Position numbers and translations under genes: made by a program | Source: an uncultured Algibacter sp. | GTDB taxonomy: Bacteria; Bacteroidota; Bacteroidia; Flavobacteriales; Flavobacteriaceae | Length of the DNA: 64,000 nucleotides | Reading direction: 5' to 3' | Assembly: GCF_947495925.1 (NCBI RefSeq) | Contig: NZ_CANMAU010000002.1 | Span: 124,001 to 188,000 of the forward strand | Notes under the pieces: generated by a model | What the model saw: the letters and a program-made list of their open reading frames with translations, nothing else | The model's database searches: none | Told to the model about the DNA's origin: nothing | Part shown: in pieces, positions 26,929-36,474 of the stretch | Layout of the letters: each line of letters begins with the position of its first letter | Position numbering within the stretch: position 1 is the stretch's first letter

Positions 26929-27409
26929 AATCGTATTAGTTTTTTTGATGATTTGTTTTGTTTTTATGGGTTGTGACTCAAATCAGGTATTCGATAAGTA
27001 TAAATCTGTACCAAACAAGTGGCATAAGGATTCTGTTATTACCTTTAAAGTCAATCCTCCAGATTCAACAAATGCTTATAATTTGTTCGTTAATTTAAGA
27101 AATACAAACAGTTATAAATTTAATAATTTGTACTTAATCGTTGAAATGGTTTTTCCCCATGGTAAAACGGTAAAAGATACTTTGGAATATCGCATGGCCG
27201 AACCTAGTGGAAAACTTTTAGGCACGGGGTATACAGATGTAAAAGAAAATAAACTGTGGTATAAAGAACAGGTGGTATTTCAAGAATCAGGAGAATATAC
27301 TGTAAATATTCAACACGCCATGAGAGAAAATGGAAAAGTAAATGGTATTGTTGAGTTGGAAGGTATAACAGATATTGGTTTTAGAGTTGAAAATATTTTA
27401 AATAAATAA
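26915..27409 (+). CDS. gldH: Gliding motility lipoprotein GldH
   Basis: A 164-aa lipoprotein. From ATG 26915 it has a lipoprotein signal (LMICFVFMGC, Cys20), which decides the start against an upstream ATG at 26741 inside ricT. The mature part shows the GldH pattern: VFDKYKSVPNKWHKDSVITFKV, NLFVNLRNTNSYKFNNLYLIVEMVFPHGKTVKDTLEY, ending in DIGFRVE. GldH is needed for gliding and type IX secretion in Flavobacterium. It lies between ricT and PBP1A. Confidence 0.93.
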   Translation: MPQNRIVLVFLMICFVFMGCDSNQVFDKYKSVPNKWHKDSVITFKVNPPDSTNAYNLFVNLRNTNSYKFNNLYLIVEMVFPHGKTVKDTLEYRMAEPSGKLLGTGYTDVKENKLWYKEQVVFQESGEYTVNIQHAMRENGKVNGIVELEGITDIGFRVENILNK

Positions 27410-27470
27410 ATGTCACATCGAGTGATTGCGCTTTGGCGGAATAGTATCAAGATGTATTAATAAATAGTAC

Positions 27471-29816
27471 ATGGCAAAAGCAAAAAAACAAACAAAAGCA
27501 GTTCAAGATTTTTCAAAATACATCCGATGGTTTTGGATGTTATTTATAGGAGGTTTTGCTTCTTTAATATTAGCGTTTTTATTGACATCAATATTTGGAG
27601 ACTTACCAGATCATACGGTGCTTGAAAACCCTAAAACGCATTTAGCTACTGAAATTATTTCTTCAGACGGAAACACCTTGGGTAAATTTTATCTTAAAGA
27701 TAACCGAACGCCAGTAAGTTATGATCAATTACCACAGAATTTAGTGGATGCTTTAATTGCTACTGAAGATGCTCGTTTTCATGAGCATTCAGGAATTGAT
27801 GGGATAGGAACATTAAGAGCTTTTGCTTTTTTAGGTACAAGAGGTGGAGCAAGTACTATTTCTCAACAATTAGCAAAGTTGCTTTTTACAGAAAAAGCAT
27901 CTGGTAATATTGTTAAGAGAGTTCTTCAAAAAATGAAAGAATGGATTATTGCTATTCGTTTAGAGCGTCAATATACCAAAGAGGAAATAATAGCACAATA
28001 TTTTAATATTTATGATTTTGGTAATAATGCGGATGGGATAAGGAGTGCATCGAGAATATATTTTGGAAAAGAACCAATAGAACTTGACATAAAGGAATCG
28101 GCTATGTTGGTTGGTATGTGTCAGAATTCTTCTTTTTATAACCCTAGACCTCATAGAAATCCGGTTGGAGTAAAAAATAGGAGGAATGTTGTTTTGGGTC
28201 AAATGTATAAGTATGATTATATAGATGAGAAATTAAAAGATTCGCTTCAAAAAACAGAATTAGATTTAGACTATTCACCAGAATCGCATCGCGAAGGAAT
28301 TGCAACCTATTTTAGAGGTTATCTAGATGGTTTTATGAAAGATTGGATTAAGAAAAACCCAAAACCAGATGGAACAAAATATAATTTATATAACGATGGT
28401 TTAAAAATTTATACGACTATCGATTCACGTATGCAAACTTATGCCGAAGATGCTGTGCAACAGCATATGCCTAGGTTGCAAGCGGAATTTTTTAATCAAA
28501 ATACACCACAAAGAAACCCTACGGCTCCCTTTTTAGACTTAGATCAAAGCGAAATTAATGGTTTGATGAAGCGCTCCATGAGGCAATCAGAGCGCTGGAG
28601 ACATATGAAATATGATTTGAAAAAATCTAATGAAGAGATAGAAGAATCATTTCAAAAGCCAACTCAAATGTCTGTCTTCGCATGGAAAGATGGAAAACCT
28701 TCTGAAATTGACACCATCATGAAGCCTATTGATTCTATGAGATATTATAAGACCTTTTTACGAACAGGGATGATGTCTATGGACCCACAAACAGGACATG
28801 TTAAAGCCTGGGTTGGAGGTATGAATTACAGACACTTTCAGTACGATATGGTTAAACAAGGTAAACGACAGGTGGGCTCAACTTTTAAACCATTTGTGTA
28901 TACAGCGGCCATAGATCAATTACATTACTCACCTTGCGATGAATTTCCTGATACTCCGTTTTGTATAGAGAAAAATAAATTTGGAAACCCTGAGGAATGG
29001 TGCCCTAGAAATTCAAATGGTGAAAATGATTATGGAGGAACAAGAACTTTAAAAAATGCTTTAGCAAATTCTGTAAATACGATAACTGCTAGATTGGTAG
29101 ATAAAGTAGGCCCTCAAACAGTTGTGGATTTAGTTGAGAAATTAGGTGTTGAATCTGAATTACTTCCTGTGCCAGCCATAGCTTTAGGCGTGGCTGAAAT
29201 TAGCGTCTATGAAATGGTTGGGGCATATTCAACATTTGCAAATCAAGGGGTGTATACCAAACCAGTTATGGTAACTAGTATTGAAGATAAAAATGGCACA
29301 TTATTGTATCAGTTTAAACCAGAAACAAGAGATGTTTTAAGTGCTGAAACAGCTTATGTTTCAGTAAAACTAATGGAGGGGGTAACCCAGTCAGGAAATG
29401 GTGCAAGATTAAGGGGTAAAGGTCGTGATGCTTATCGAGCAGATTATAGAGAAGTCATCACTGGGTACCCTTATGAATTTACAAACCCTATTGCTGGTAA
29501 AACAGGAACAACACAAAATCAAAGTGATGGTTGGTTTATGGGTATGGTGCCAAATTTAGTTACAGGAGTTTGGGTTGGAGGAGAAGAAAGGTCAGTGCAC
29601 TTTAAATCTATTACTTATGGTCAAGGTGCAGCTATGGCTTTACCTATTTGGGGGATATATATGAAGAGTTGTTATGCCGATGAAGAACTTAATATTTCTA
29701 AAGCCGATTTTGTAGAACCTAAAAACTTATCAATTCGAGTAGACTGTTCTCAAATTGATTATAGTGATGCAAAAGAAGATCAAGAAGAAGAGACACCTGA
29801 TGATTTGGATTTTTAG
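27471..29816 (+). CDS. Penicillin-binding protein 1A, bifunctional
   Basis: A 781-aa class A PBP that polymerises glycan strands and cross-links them. A single membrane helix (about 21-45), the GT51 glycosyltransferase domain with catalytic Glu99 in ATEDARFHEHSGID, and the transpeptidase domain with SxxK (Ser470 in VGSTFKPF), SVN and KTGT (677-680) are all intact. The tail is acidic. It is separated from gldH by 61 nt and followed by a terminator. Confidence 0.97.
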   Translation: MAKAKKQTKAVQDFSKYIRWFWMLFIGGFASLILAFLLTSIFGDLPDHTVLENPKTHLATEIISSDGNTLGKFYLKDNRTPVSYDQLPQNLVDALIATEDARFHEHSGIDGIGTLRAFAFLGTRGGASTISQQLAKLLFTEKASGNIVKRVLQKMKEWIIAIRLERQYTKEEIIAQYFNIYDFGNNADGIRSASRIYFGKEPIELDIKESAMLVGMCQNSSFYNPRPHRNPVGVKNRRNVVLGQMYKYDYIDEKLKDSLQKTELDLDYSPESHREGIATYFRGYLDGFMKDWIKKNPKPDGTKYNLYNDGLKIYTTIDSRMQTYAEDAVQQHMPRLQAEFFNQNTPQRNPTAPFLDLDQSEINGLMKRSMRQSERWRHMKYDLKKSNEEIEESFQKPTQMSVFAWKDGKPSEIDTIMKPIDSMRYYKTFLRTGMMSMDPQTGHVKAWVGGMNYRHFQYDMVKQGKRQVGSTFKPFVYTAAIDQLHYSPCDEFPDTPFCIEKNKFGNPEEWCPRNSNGENDYGGTRTLKNALANSVNTITARLVDKVGPQTVVDLVEKLGVESELLPVPAIALGVAEISVYEMVGAYSTFANQGVYTKPVMVTSIEDKNGTLLYQFKPETRDVLSAETAYVSVKLMEGVTQSGNGARLRGKGRDAYRADYREVITGYPYEFTNPIAGKTGTTQNQSDGWFMGMVPNLVTGVWVGGEERSVHFKSITYGQGAAMALPIWGIYMKSCYADEELNISKADFVEPKNLSIRVDCSQIDYSDAKEDQEEETPDDLDF

Positions 29817-29848
29817 TTTATATAGACTTTTTTGATACAAAATAGATT

Positions 29849-29880
29849 AAAAAACCATTCTGATATAGGATGGTTTTTTA
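29849..29880 (+). terminator. Terminator after PBP1A
   Basis: AAAACCATTC pairs with GGATGGTTTT (one G-U), loop TGATATA, followed by a T-run. It lies 32 nt after the stop. Confidence 0.85.
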
Positions 29881-29945
29881 TTTGATATTATTTTCAACTT
29901 TTTATGCATTTATTTGTAAATTTAGGAAGCAAAAAATGCTTAAGA

Positions 29946-30647
29946 ATGATTAATAAAAAAGTCGAAAATGTCCTGGAAGCACTTCAAGGGGTTTCAAATG
30001 GTATGACGCTTATGCTTGGTGGATTTGGATTAAGCGGTATTCCTGAAAATGCCATTTCAGAATTGGTTAAACTTGGAGTGAGTGGACTGACTTGTATTTC
30101 TAACAATGCAGGCGTAGACGATTTTGGTTTAGGATTATTACTTCAAAAAAAGCAAATAAAAAAAATGGTATCTTCTTATGTCGGGGAAAATGATGAATTT
30201 GAAAGACAAATGCTTTCGGGAGAGTTAGATGTAGAACTTATTCCACAAGGAACTTTGGCTGAAAGGTGTCGCGCTGCTCAAGCTGGTTTTCCGGCTGTGT
30301 ATACACCGGCAGGTTATGGTACTGAAGTTGCCAACGGCAAGGAAACAAGAGAATTTGATGGCAAGATGTATGTTTTAGAGCATGCTTTTAAAGCTGATTT
30401 TGCCTTTGTAAAAGCATGGAAAGGCGATGAGGCCGGGAATTTAATATTTAAAGGGACAGCAAGAAATTTTAATCCTAATATGTGCGGTGCCGCAAAAGTT
30501 ACTGTTGCCGAGGTAGAGGAATTGGTTCCTTTGGGAACTTTAGATCCCAATCAAATACATATTCCTGGAATTTTTGTGCAACGTATTTTTCAAGGAGAAG
30601 TATATGAGAAACGCATTGAGCAACGAACGGTAAGACAAAGGAGTTAG
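29946..30647 (+). CDS. scoA: 3-oxoacid CoA-transferase subunit A
   Basis: A 233-aa subunit from [23 protein letters not shown] 29946 matches family length better than the ATG at 29904. It has the Gly-rich [16 protein letters not shown] and [17 protein letters not shown] motifs. With subunit B it transfers CoA from succinyl-CoA to acetoacetate or similar acids in ketone-body or branched-chain degradation. The partner gene follows 97 nt later. Confidence 0.93.
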   Translation: MINKKVENVLEALQGVSNGMTLMLGGFGLSGIPENAISELVKLGVSGLTCISNNAGVDDFGLGLLLQKKQIKKMVSSYVGENDEFERQMLSGELDVELIPQGTLAERCRAAQAGFPAVYTPAGYGTEVANGKETREFDGKMYVLEHAFKADFAFVKAWKGDEAGNLIFKGTARNFNPNMCGAAKVTVAEVEELVPLGTLDPNQIHIPGIFVQRIFQGEVYEKRIEQRTVRQRS

Positions 30648-30744
30648 TAAAAATATAAGTACTCGCAATACAGTAAATTTAAAAGGTACCTGTAGTAATT
30701 TTCAACCTTAAGTGCTTAAAGTTTTAGAAACCTAAAAGTAAAAC

Positions 30745-31398
30745 ATGTTAGATAAAAACGGAATAGCTAAGCGTATTGCAAAAGAGGTACAAGATGGATA
30801 TTATGTAAATCTGGGGATTGGCATACCAACTCTTGTGGCTAATTATGTTAGACATGATATAGAAGTTGAATTTCAAAGTGAAAATGGAGTATTAGGTATG
30901 GGACCATTTCCATTTGAGGGTGATGAGGATGCCGACGTTATAAATGCTGGGAAACAGACAATAACAACCCTGCCTGGAGCAAGCTTTTTTGATTCAGCGC
31001 TGAGTTTTTCTATGATTAGAGGTCAGCATGTAGACTTAACCATTTTGGGGGCTATGGAAGTTGCGGAGAATGGGGATATAGCCAATTGGAAAATACCTGG
31101 AAAAATGGTTAAAGGAATGGGGGGAGCAATGGATTTAGTGGCGAGCGCTGAAAATATTATTGTGGCCATGATGCACACTAATAAGCGAGGTGAGTCTAAA
31201 TTGCTTAAAAAGTGTAATTTGCCTTTAACGGGAGTAGGTTGCGTAAGAAAAGTGGTGACAAATCTTGCTGTTCTTGAGGTAAATGAATCTGGTTTTAAAC
31301 TCTTAGAACGTGCGCCTGGAGTTTCTGTAGAAGATATTAAAAATGCTACTGAAGGGGTGTTGATTGTAGATGGAGAGATTCCTGAAATGAATATCTAG
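30745..31398 (+). CDS. scoB: 3-oxoacid CoA-transferase subunit B
   Basis: A 217-aa subunit. The catalytic glutamate that forms the enzyme-CoA thioester is Glu46 in EFQSENGVLGMGP; VNLGIGIPTLVANY and GGAMDLV are typical of family I CoA transferases. Its usual length and position after subunit A make the assignment firm. The natural substrate (succinyl-CoA:acetoacetate versus others) is an inference. Confidence 0.94.
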   Translation: MLDKNGIAKRIAKEVQDGYYVNLGIGIPTLVANYVRHDIEVEFQSENGVLGMGPFPFEGDEDADVINAGKQTITTLPGASFFDSALSFSMIRGQHVDLTILGAMEVAENGDIANWKIPGKMVKGMGGAMDLVASAENIIVAMMHTNKRGESKLLKKCNLPLTGVGCVRKVVTNLAVLEVNESGFKLLERAPGVSVEDIKNATEGVLIVDGEIPEMNI

Positions 31399-31471
31399 AA
31401 ATACAATTCTAAGAATAAACCTACTCATTATCGATAAAAAGTTAAATAAAATTGCATTTTGTCGATTTTAT

Positions 31472-31708
31472 TTGGTTTTAACCGAATATTTTGAAAATAA
31501 ATTAGATATTAGTAGTCCAAAAAATAACCAGATAACCTTAGATTTCCCTGTAAATCTTCAAGAAAATTTAATACATATGAATATTGCAACAAATCTACCT
31601 GAACTACCTACTAATGAAGAAAGCAAATTCAAAGAAACTGTTAAAGAAAATATGCAGTTTTTAAAAAGCTTGCTTTATTTAACAAAGAAGATTTTTATGC
31701 TTGTCTAG
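31472..31708 (+). CDS. Doubtful 78-aa ORF, perhaps a gene remnant
   Basis: The frame runs from TTG 31472 to TAG 31706-31708. Its sequence (for example NLPELPTNEESKFKETVKENMQFL) looks protein-like near the C-terminus but matches nothing I recognise. There is no ribosome-binding site and no ATG near the start; an internal ATG at about 31577 would give 43 residues. It may be the tail of a decayed gene. A terminator follows. Confidence 0.25.
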   Translation: MVLTEYFENKLDISSPKNNQITLDFPVNLQENLIHMNIATNLPELPTNEESKFKETVKENMQFLKSLLYLTKKIFMLV

Positions 31709-31729
31709 TAATAGCACAGTTTAAAAATA

Positions 31730-31769
31730 TAAAAGCGTTACTGAGGTTTACTTGAGTAAGGCTTTTTTT
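31730..31769. terminator. Bidirectional terminator
   Basis: AAGCG-TTACT pairs with AGTAA-G-GCTT, with a T-run after it on the plus strand and an A/T-rich tract on the other side that gives T on the minus strand. It separates the plus-strand sco side from the minus-strand ABC gene whose stop is at 31772. Confidence 0.65.
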
Positions 31770-31771
31770 TA

Positions 31772-33451
31772 TTAAAGCCCTTTTGGGATCGCCTCAATTA
31801 ATTTTTTAGTGTATTCTTTTTTAGGGTTATAATAAATAACATCGGCATCATCTAATTCTTCGATTTTACCCTGATTCATAACTAATAGTTGATCAGACAT
31901 ATATTTTACAACCGCCAGATCATGCGAAATAAAGATATAAGTAAAGCCAAAATCTTCTTTAAGTTCATTTAAAAGGTTTAAAACTTGGGCTTGAACCGAT
32001 ATATCTAATGCAGAGACCGATTCGTCGCAAACAATTAATTTGGGTTGCAAAGCAATAGTTCTTGCTATACCAATGCGCTGCCTTTGTCCGCCAGAAAATT
32101 CATGTGGGTAACGGTTAAAATAGTCTTCAGAGAGTCCAACTCTTTTTAATATATCAATAACTTTTTCCTTTCTCTCAGAATTAGTAGCATAGAGGTTATG
32201 AACCTGCATGGGCTCCATGATTGCTTGTCCAATAGGAGTTCTTGGGTTTAAAGATGAATAAGGGTCTTGAAAGATGATTTGAATATCCTTTCTAAGTGTC
32301 CTTGTCTCCGTTTTCGATAATTTAGTAATATCAATACCCTTATAAATAATTTTACCTGCGGTAGCTTTATCTAATTGTAAAATAGCATTACCCAAAGTTG
32401 ATTTTCCGCAGCCAGATTCACCTACCAGTCCCAAAGTTTCACCTTCATACAGTTTAAAACTAACGTTGTTAACCGCTTTGAATGATGCGGGTTTAGTAAA
32501 TAAGCCAGATTTTGAAACGTATTCTTTCTCAACATTTATAACTTCTAATAATGGTGGATTACTATAAAGTTTTTCGTGATTTTTATGGCGTTGATCTTTT
32601 GAAATAATTTCAGTGGAAATCTGATGATCCAAAAAATCTTGTATCGTAGGTAATTTTTTTAATCTTGTATCTAGAGAAGGTCTAGAGTTTATTAATGCTT
32701 TTGTATAATTGTGTTTTGGATTTTCGAATATTTCTGTGGCTAAGCCTTGTTCAACAATATTACCTTTGTACATAACCAAAACTCTATTGGCAATTTCAGA
32801 AATGAGTGCAAGATCGTGCGTGATGAAAATAATACTCATTTTAGTTTCAACTTGTAACTCTTTCAGTAGGCTTACAATCTCTTTTTGAACCGTAACATCT
32901 AAAGCGGTAGTTGGTTCATCGGCTATTAAAATATCGGGTTTACAGGCAATAGCTATGGCAATCATAACCCGTTGCTTTTGCCCACCAGATATTTCGTGCG
33001 GATAAGCGCTAAACATACGTTTAGGGTTGGGAAGTTTTACTTTTTCAAAAAGCAAAATTGTTTCTTCCTGAATATTTTTTTTAGATAGGTTAGTGTGTTG
33101 GACAAGTATTTCTTGTACTTGTTTCCCGCAAGTCATCGAAGGGTTTAAAGAACTCATGGGTTCTTGAAAAATCATTGCAATTTTATTGCCCCTAATGCTT
33201 TGAAATAATTTTGAAGAAAGTTTTGTTAAATCATGTTGATTATAAGTGATGTTTCCAGAATTTATTTTTGAAATATGTTTTGGAAGAAGTCCCAAAATAG
33301 CTAAAGAAGATACCGATTTCCCAGAGCCTGATTCTCCAACAATGCCCAGAATTTCATTTTGTTTTAAAATGTATGAAATATTATGGATAACTTCATTTTT
33401 ACCAAATGAAATGGTAAGATTTTCAACTTTTAAAATGGGCGTTTCTGGCAT
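31772..33451 (-). CDS. Peptide-type ABC transporter, double ATPase protein
   Basis: A 559-aa protein with two complete nucleotide-binding domains in tandem, like E. coli YejF or GsiA and equivalent to fused DppD-DppF. Walker A motifs are GESGSGKS (39-46) and GESGCGKS (second half), each with an [16 protein letters not shown] signature and an [18 protein letters not shown] Walker B. It powers uptake of di/oligopeptides or similar solutes. No permease or binding-protein gene is adjacent, so partners are encoded elsewhere. Confidence 0.95.
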   Translation of the reverse strand: MPETPILKVENLTISFGKNEVIHNISYILKQNEILGIVGESGSGKSVSSLAILGLLPKHISKINSGNITYNQHDLTKLSSKLFQSIRGNKIAMIFQEPMSSLNPSMTCGKQVQEILVQHTNLSKKNIQEETILLFEKVKLPNPKRMFSAYPHEISGGQKQRVMIAIAIACKPDILIADEPTTALDVTVQKEIVSLLKELQVETKMSIIFITHDLALISEIANRVLVMYKGNIVEQGLATEIFENPKHNYTKALINSRPSLDTRLKKLPTIQDFLDHQISTEIISKDQRHKNHEKLYSNPPLLEVINVEKEYVSKSGLFTKPASFKAVNNVSFKLYEGETLGLVGESGCGKSTLGNAILQLDKATAGKIIYKGIDITKLSKTETRTLRKDIQIIFQDPYSSLNPRTPIGQAIMEPMQVHNLYATNSERKEKVIDILKRVGLSEDYFNRYPHEFSGGQRQRIGIARTIALQPKLIVCDESVSALDISVQAQVLNLLNELKEDFGFTYIFISHDLAVVKYMSDQLLVMNQGKIEELDDADVIYYNPKKEYTKKLIEAIPKGL

Positions 33452-34165
33452 TTAAATATGTATAATTTCGTCATCTGATAAAATAGTATCACCACGTAGT
33501 CGTAAAAAAATTTGAGCTACAGCAATCGTGTCTTTTTCACAATAAATTACAATTCTATCAATATCTTGGTCTTCATAAAATACGCGACAGACTTCACTGC
33601 CATCAATATCGTCTTTAGGAGATGGAATTCCCAAAACATTAGTCATTAATTTTAAAGAGGTATAGGTTTTGTAATCTCCAAATTTCCATAATTCTAAGGT
33701 GTCTAAATGTGGTACTTCCCAAGGTTTTTTGCCAAAGAGGTTTAGCTTATAAGGCAACTCAATATTATGAATTAAAATTCGGCGTGCAATGTAAGGAAAG
33801 TCAAATTCTTTACCATTGTGAGCACAAAGTAAATGTTTAGTCTGATTAAAATGCGTTTCTAAAAGGTTTTTAAAATCTTTTAAAATTTTAATTTCATCAC
33901 CAAAGAAAGAGGTTGTTCTAAATTTTCTTAAATCACCTTGGATATTAAAATAACCAACGGATATACAAACTATTTTCCCGAATTCAGCCCAAATACCAGC
34001 ACGATCATAAAATTCTTCAGCTGTATAATCTTCTTTTCGCTGATACTTTGATTTATGATCCCACAAGGCTTGTTTGGTTTCGTCTAAATCAGAGAAGTAT
34101 TGAGTTTCAGGAACCGTTTCAATATCTAGAAATAAAATGTTTTCAAGATTTAGTCTGCTAATCAT
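33452..34165 (-). CDS. Predicted DEDDy-type 3'-5' exonuclease
   Basis: A 237-aa RNase H-fold nuclease of the PolB-like exonuclease group. The acidic triad can be traced: FLDIETVPE (DxE), LCAHNGKEFDFPYIARR (D) and IVIYCEKDTIAVAQ (YxxxD). Such proteins trim DNA or RNA 3' ends, but their cell role is largely unknown. It overlaps the upstream serine hydrolase gene by 4 nt, and its stop abuts the ABC gene start, so the three are one transcript. Confidence 0.88.
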   Translation of the reverse strand: MISRLNLENILFLDIETVPETQYFSDLDETKQALWDHKSKYQRKEDYTAEEFYDRAGIWAEFGKIVCISVGYFNIQGDLRKFRTTSFFGDEIKILKDFKNLLETHFNQTKHLLCAHNGKEFDFPYIARRILIHNIELPYKLNLFGKKPWEVPHLDTLELWKFGDYKTYTSLKLMTNVLGIPSPKDDIDGSEVCRVFYEDQDIDRIVIYCEKDTIAVAQIFLRLRGDTILSDDEIIHI

Positions 34166-35307
34166 TTTTCAAGCATTTTATAAGCTTCTTCTATGTAAAT
34201 AGAAATATCCTCAGTAAATTGACCAATACCTTCATCTGGTGATTTTCTATGGCCTAAACGTACGACAATAATATTGTCGTCTGGTTCCACTAAAACATAT
34301 TGCCCTAGGTGACCACGCATCATAAAAAAATTCTTGTTGTTTATTTCCTTTAGCCACCAACCATAACCGTAAACGGGGTTTTCTTTAAATCTTGGAGTAA
34401 CACTTTTTGCCACAAAGGCCGAATCTAATAACTGTTCGCCATTCCATTTACCATAATCTTTATAGAGCTTTCCAAAGCGGGCAAAATCTCTTGCATTGCT
34501 CGAGATACAACAAAATGTTTTTGCCAATCTATTCTTGTCGTCATCTAATTGCCAAAGCGCGTCGTCAGAAGCTCCCATGGGTTCCCAAAAACTTTCAGAT
34601 AAATATTTAGCAAGAGTTTTACCTGTAGCTTTTTGAATAATCATGCCTAATAATTGCGTGCTTCCGCTTAAATATTCAAAGGCTTTTCCGGGAGTTTTAA
34701 CTACTTTTTGCTCTAACATGGTTTCCGCTAAATCATCATCGTAATTTGCTCGAGCAGTTAAAGAAAAGGGACTTGTATAGTGCTCAACCCAATTTAAACC
34801 AGATGCCATTGATGATAAATCGCCAACAGTGGTTTTTGCATACTCATACTGTGGATAAAAATCACTAATAGGCTGGTCCAAATTTTCAATATACCCATCC
34901 ATTATCGCTTTACCTAACATGGCAGAGGTAATGCTTTTTGCCATTGAGAATGAATTAGTTTTGGACGATTCGTTAAATCCATCAAAGTATTTCTCAAACC
35001 AAATACTATCGTTTTTGATAATAAGATATGCTACTGTGCCCCAGTCCTTATTAACTTGTTCTAGTTTTTTTGTTTCTTTTACCGTGTTATAATCTATATG
35101 AAAAGGCCATGAATCTGTCTGGCTTCCTTTTTTAATAGTGTCATTTTCAAAATAGGGGTAGTCATCAATAAAAGCTGTTTTATGCCCGGTAAAATACACC
35201 ACCTTAATTCCTCTAAGAATATAGCTATAATCAAAAATATAAAGCAAAAGGATGATTAGACCTATACCAATAGCCAACCATTTAAATAGTTTTTTAAGGA
35301 AATTCAT
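34162..35307 (-). CDS. Serine hydrolase, beta-lactamase class C family
   Basis: A 381-aa protein with an N-terminal membrane anchor (residues 10-25) and a penicillin-binding-type fold. The catalytic SxxK is SMAKS (Ser121, Lys124); the Tyr motif is probably FEYLSGSTQ (YLS) and the third motif RGHLGQY replaces the usual K-T-G with HLG, common in esterase-like members. It faces the periplasm. True substrate (peptidoglycan peptide, ester or lactone) is unknown. Confidence 0.92.
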   Translation of the reverse strand: MNFLKKLFKWLAIGIGLIILLLYIFDYSYILRGIKVVYFTGHKTAFIDDYPYFENDTIKKGSQTDSWPFHIDYNTVKETKKLEQVNKDWGTVAYLIIKNDSIWFEKYFDGFNESSKTNSFSMAKSITSAMLGKAIMDGYIENLDQPISDFYPQYEYAKTTVGDLSSMASGLNWVEHYTSPFSLTARANYDDDLAETMLEQKVVKTPGKAFEYLSGSTQLLGMIIQKATGKTLAKYLSESFWEPMGASDDALWQLDDDKNRLAKTFCCISSNARDFARFGKLYKDYGKWNGEQLLDSAFVAKSVTPRFKENPVYGYGWWLKEINNKNFFMMRGHLGQYVLVEPDDNIIVVRLGHRKSPDEGIGQFTEDISIYIEEAYKMLEK

Positions 35308-35328
35308 TACAATTAATTTAGTTGTAAT
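35306..35328. promoter_or_regulatory. Inverted repeat at the serine hydrolase start
   Basis: ATTACAA (35306-35312) and TTGTAAT (35322-35328) form a 7-bp perfect inverted repeat around a 9-nt A/T spacer, overlapping the ATG of the hydrolase gene. It may be a regulator site; it differs from the TetR-type operators 650 nt upstream. Confidence 0.3.
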
Positions 35329-35370
35329 AAATATAATAATTATAAGCTTAAAGTAAGATTTGAGTTGCTA

Positions 35371-35967
35371 TTAATTAAAGACCGATTCGAGAATTTTGCG
35401 TAACCCCCAATGTAAATGCTTTTCAGTGTCTTTATTAGATAGTCGGCACACATCTTTAGAGACGATTACAGATTCAATACCCATTAAAGCGGTTGCCGAG
35501 GTGATTAGATGTTTATAATCTTGAGGATCCATTTGATTCCTGTATGGGCTAAGTGCGAGCTTCAGCGCAGCGGTACGTCTAGAACCACGAGTGGATTTTT
35601 TTGTAGTGTTAGAGTCTTTAAGGTAAATGCTTAAATATTTGCGAAAGGCTGTTTCATTTTGAAGTGCCAAATCATTAAAGTAAGATTGTATGTGTAATAT
35701 GCGATCAATAATGGGGAGGTGTTCAATGTCATCGAAAATAGATTCAGTTGATTGTGTTATTAAATCTAAGCTGGCTTCTGAGCAAAGTACATCAATATTT
35801 GAGAAATACCTGTAGATAGTTGCTCTTGAAATACCTGCTGCTTTGGCAATTTCGTCTAAACTTAATAACTGAGGGCTTTTCAATAATTGTTGAGTTGTTT
35901 TTAGTATGATTTGTCGTGTTTGTTGTTTTTGTTTTATACGCCCGCTTTCTAAAGAGAATTTATTCAT
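35371..35967 (-). CDS. TetR family transcriptional regulator
   Basis: A 198-aa protein. The N-terminal helix-turn-helix (RQIILKTTQQLLKSPQLLSLDEIAKAAGISRATIYRYFSNIDVL, about 17-60) is textbook TetR; the rest is the helical ligand and dimer domain. It is divergent from a cupin gene, and two matching palindromes lie in the gap (35967-35982 and 36020-36035), one overlapping its own start codon, so it probably represses both genes. The inducer is unknown. Confidence 0.95.
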   Translation of the reverse strand: MNKFSLESGRIKQKQQTRQIILKTTQQLLKSPQLLSLDEIAKAAGISRATIYRYFSNIDVLCSEASLDLITQSTESIFDDIEHLPIIDRILHIQSYFNDLALQNETAFRKYLSIYLKDSNTTKKSTRGSRRTAALKLALSPYRNQMDPQDYKHLITSATALMGIESVIVSKDVCRLSNKDTEKHLHWGLRKILESVFN

Positions 35968-35982
35968 GAGACAAATGTCTTA
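35967..35982. promoter_or_regulatory. Likely TetR operator, site 1
   Basis: TGAGACAAATGTCTTA contains the inverted repeat AGACA-AA-TGTCT. It shares the TGAGACAAA half-site with site 2 and overlaps the start codon of the tetR-type gene, fitting autorepression. Confidence 0.6.
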
Positions 35983-35988
35983 TAAATA

Positions 35989-36019
35989 TTTGAAAACTCA
36001 AAAACAAATTTTATATTTG
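35989..36019 (+). promoter_or_regulatory. Promoter of the cupin gene
   Basis: TTTG (35989-35992), 19-nt spacer, TATATTTG (36012-36019): an exact Bacteroidota promoter. Operator site 2 starts at the next base, covering the expected transcription start. Confidence 0.65.
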
Positions 36020-36035
36020 TGAGACAAAAATCTCA
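36020..36035. promoter_or_regulatory. Likely TetR operator, site 2
   Basis: TGAGACAAAAATCTCA is a palindrome with 5-bp perfect arms (TGAGA/TCTCA). It lies between the cupin promoter and its ATG at 36040, where a bound repressor would block initiation. Confidence 0.65.
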
Positions 36036-36039
36036 TAAA

Positions 36040-36474
36040 ATGAAAAATACAATTACAAAATGGGTTTTGGGGCACAAAGTAACATTACATGATACTTCTG
36101 GTGATTATGATTTAGCTTTTGGCGAAACACCAGCAGGGGTTCCAGGGCCACCACCGCATGTTCATACAAGTTTAAAAGAGAGTTTTTTAATCACAGAAGG
36201 GGAAATGCAATTTATGGTTTCAGGAGAGGTAAAAGTCGTCAAGGCAGGTGAGACTGTTGATTTGCCTGAAAATACTGTTCATACCTTTAGCAACGTTAGC
36301 GACAGGCCTTGTAAATGGGTGAATATTCATAGTCCAAAAGGCTTTAGGCGTTTTTTTGAAAATGTTGGTATTGAGGCCCATGTTGAAAATGCGCAAGCTA
36401 AATCCGTTTCAGAAAGTATTATTAACGAAGTTATAATGACAGCCTCAAATTATGATATGCAGATTAAAACTTAA
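36040..36474 (+). CDS. Cupin-domain protein
   Basis: A 144-aa protein from MKNTITKWVLG. The double-stranded beta-helix cupin fold is shown by PGPPPHVHTSLKESFLITEGEMQFMVSG (metal-binding HxH with a later Glu) and the second motif ENTVHTFSN. The ATG at 36040 is preferred to a GTG at 36019, which lies in the promoter. It is controlled by the divergent TetR regulator and probably degrades or binds a small molecule; substrate unknown. The last 4 nt overlap the convergent ogt gene. Confidence 0.88.
   Translation: MKNTITKWVLGHKVTLHDTSGDYDLAFGETPAGVPGPPPHVHTSLKESFLITEGEMQFMVSGEVKVVKAGETVDLPENTVHTFSNVSDRPCKWVNIHSPKGFRRFFENVGIEAHVENAQAKSVSESIINEVIMTASNYDMQIKT

Larger units (their letters stand above)
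31399..31771. other. Intergenic region with a weak ORF and terminator
   Basis: This 373-nt gap contains a doubtful 78-codon frame (31472-31708, TTG start) and a bidirectional hairpin (31730-31769). No promoter or repeat was recognised. Confidence 0.5.
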
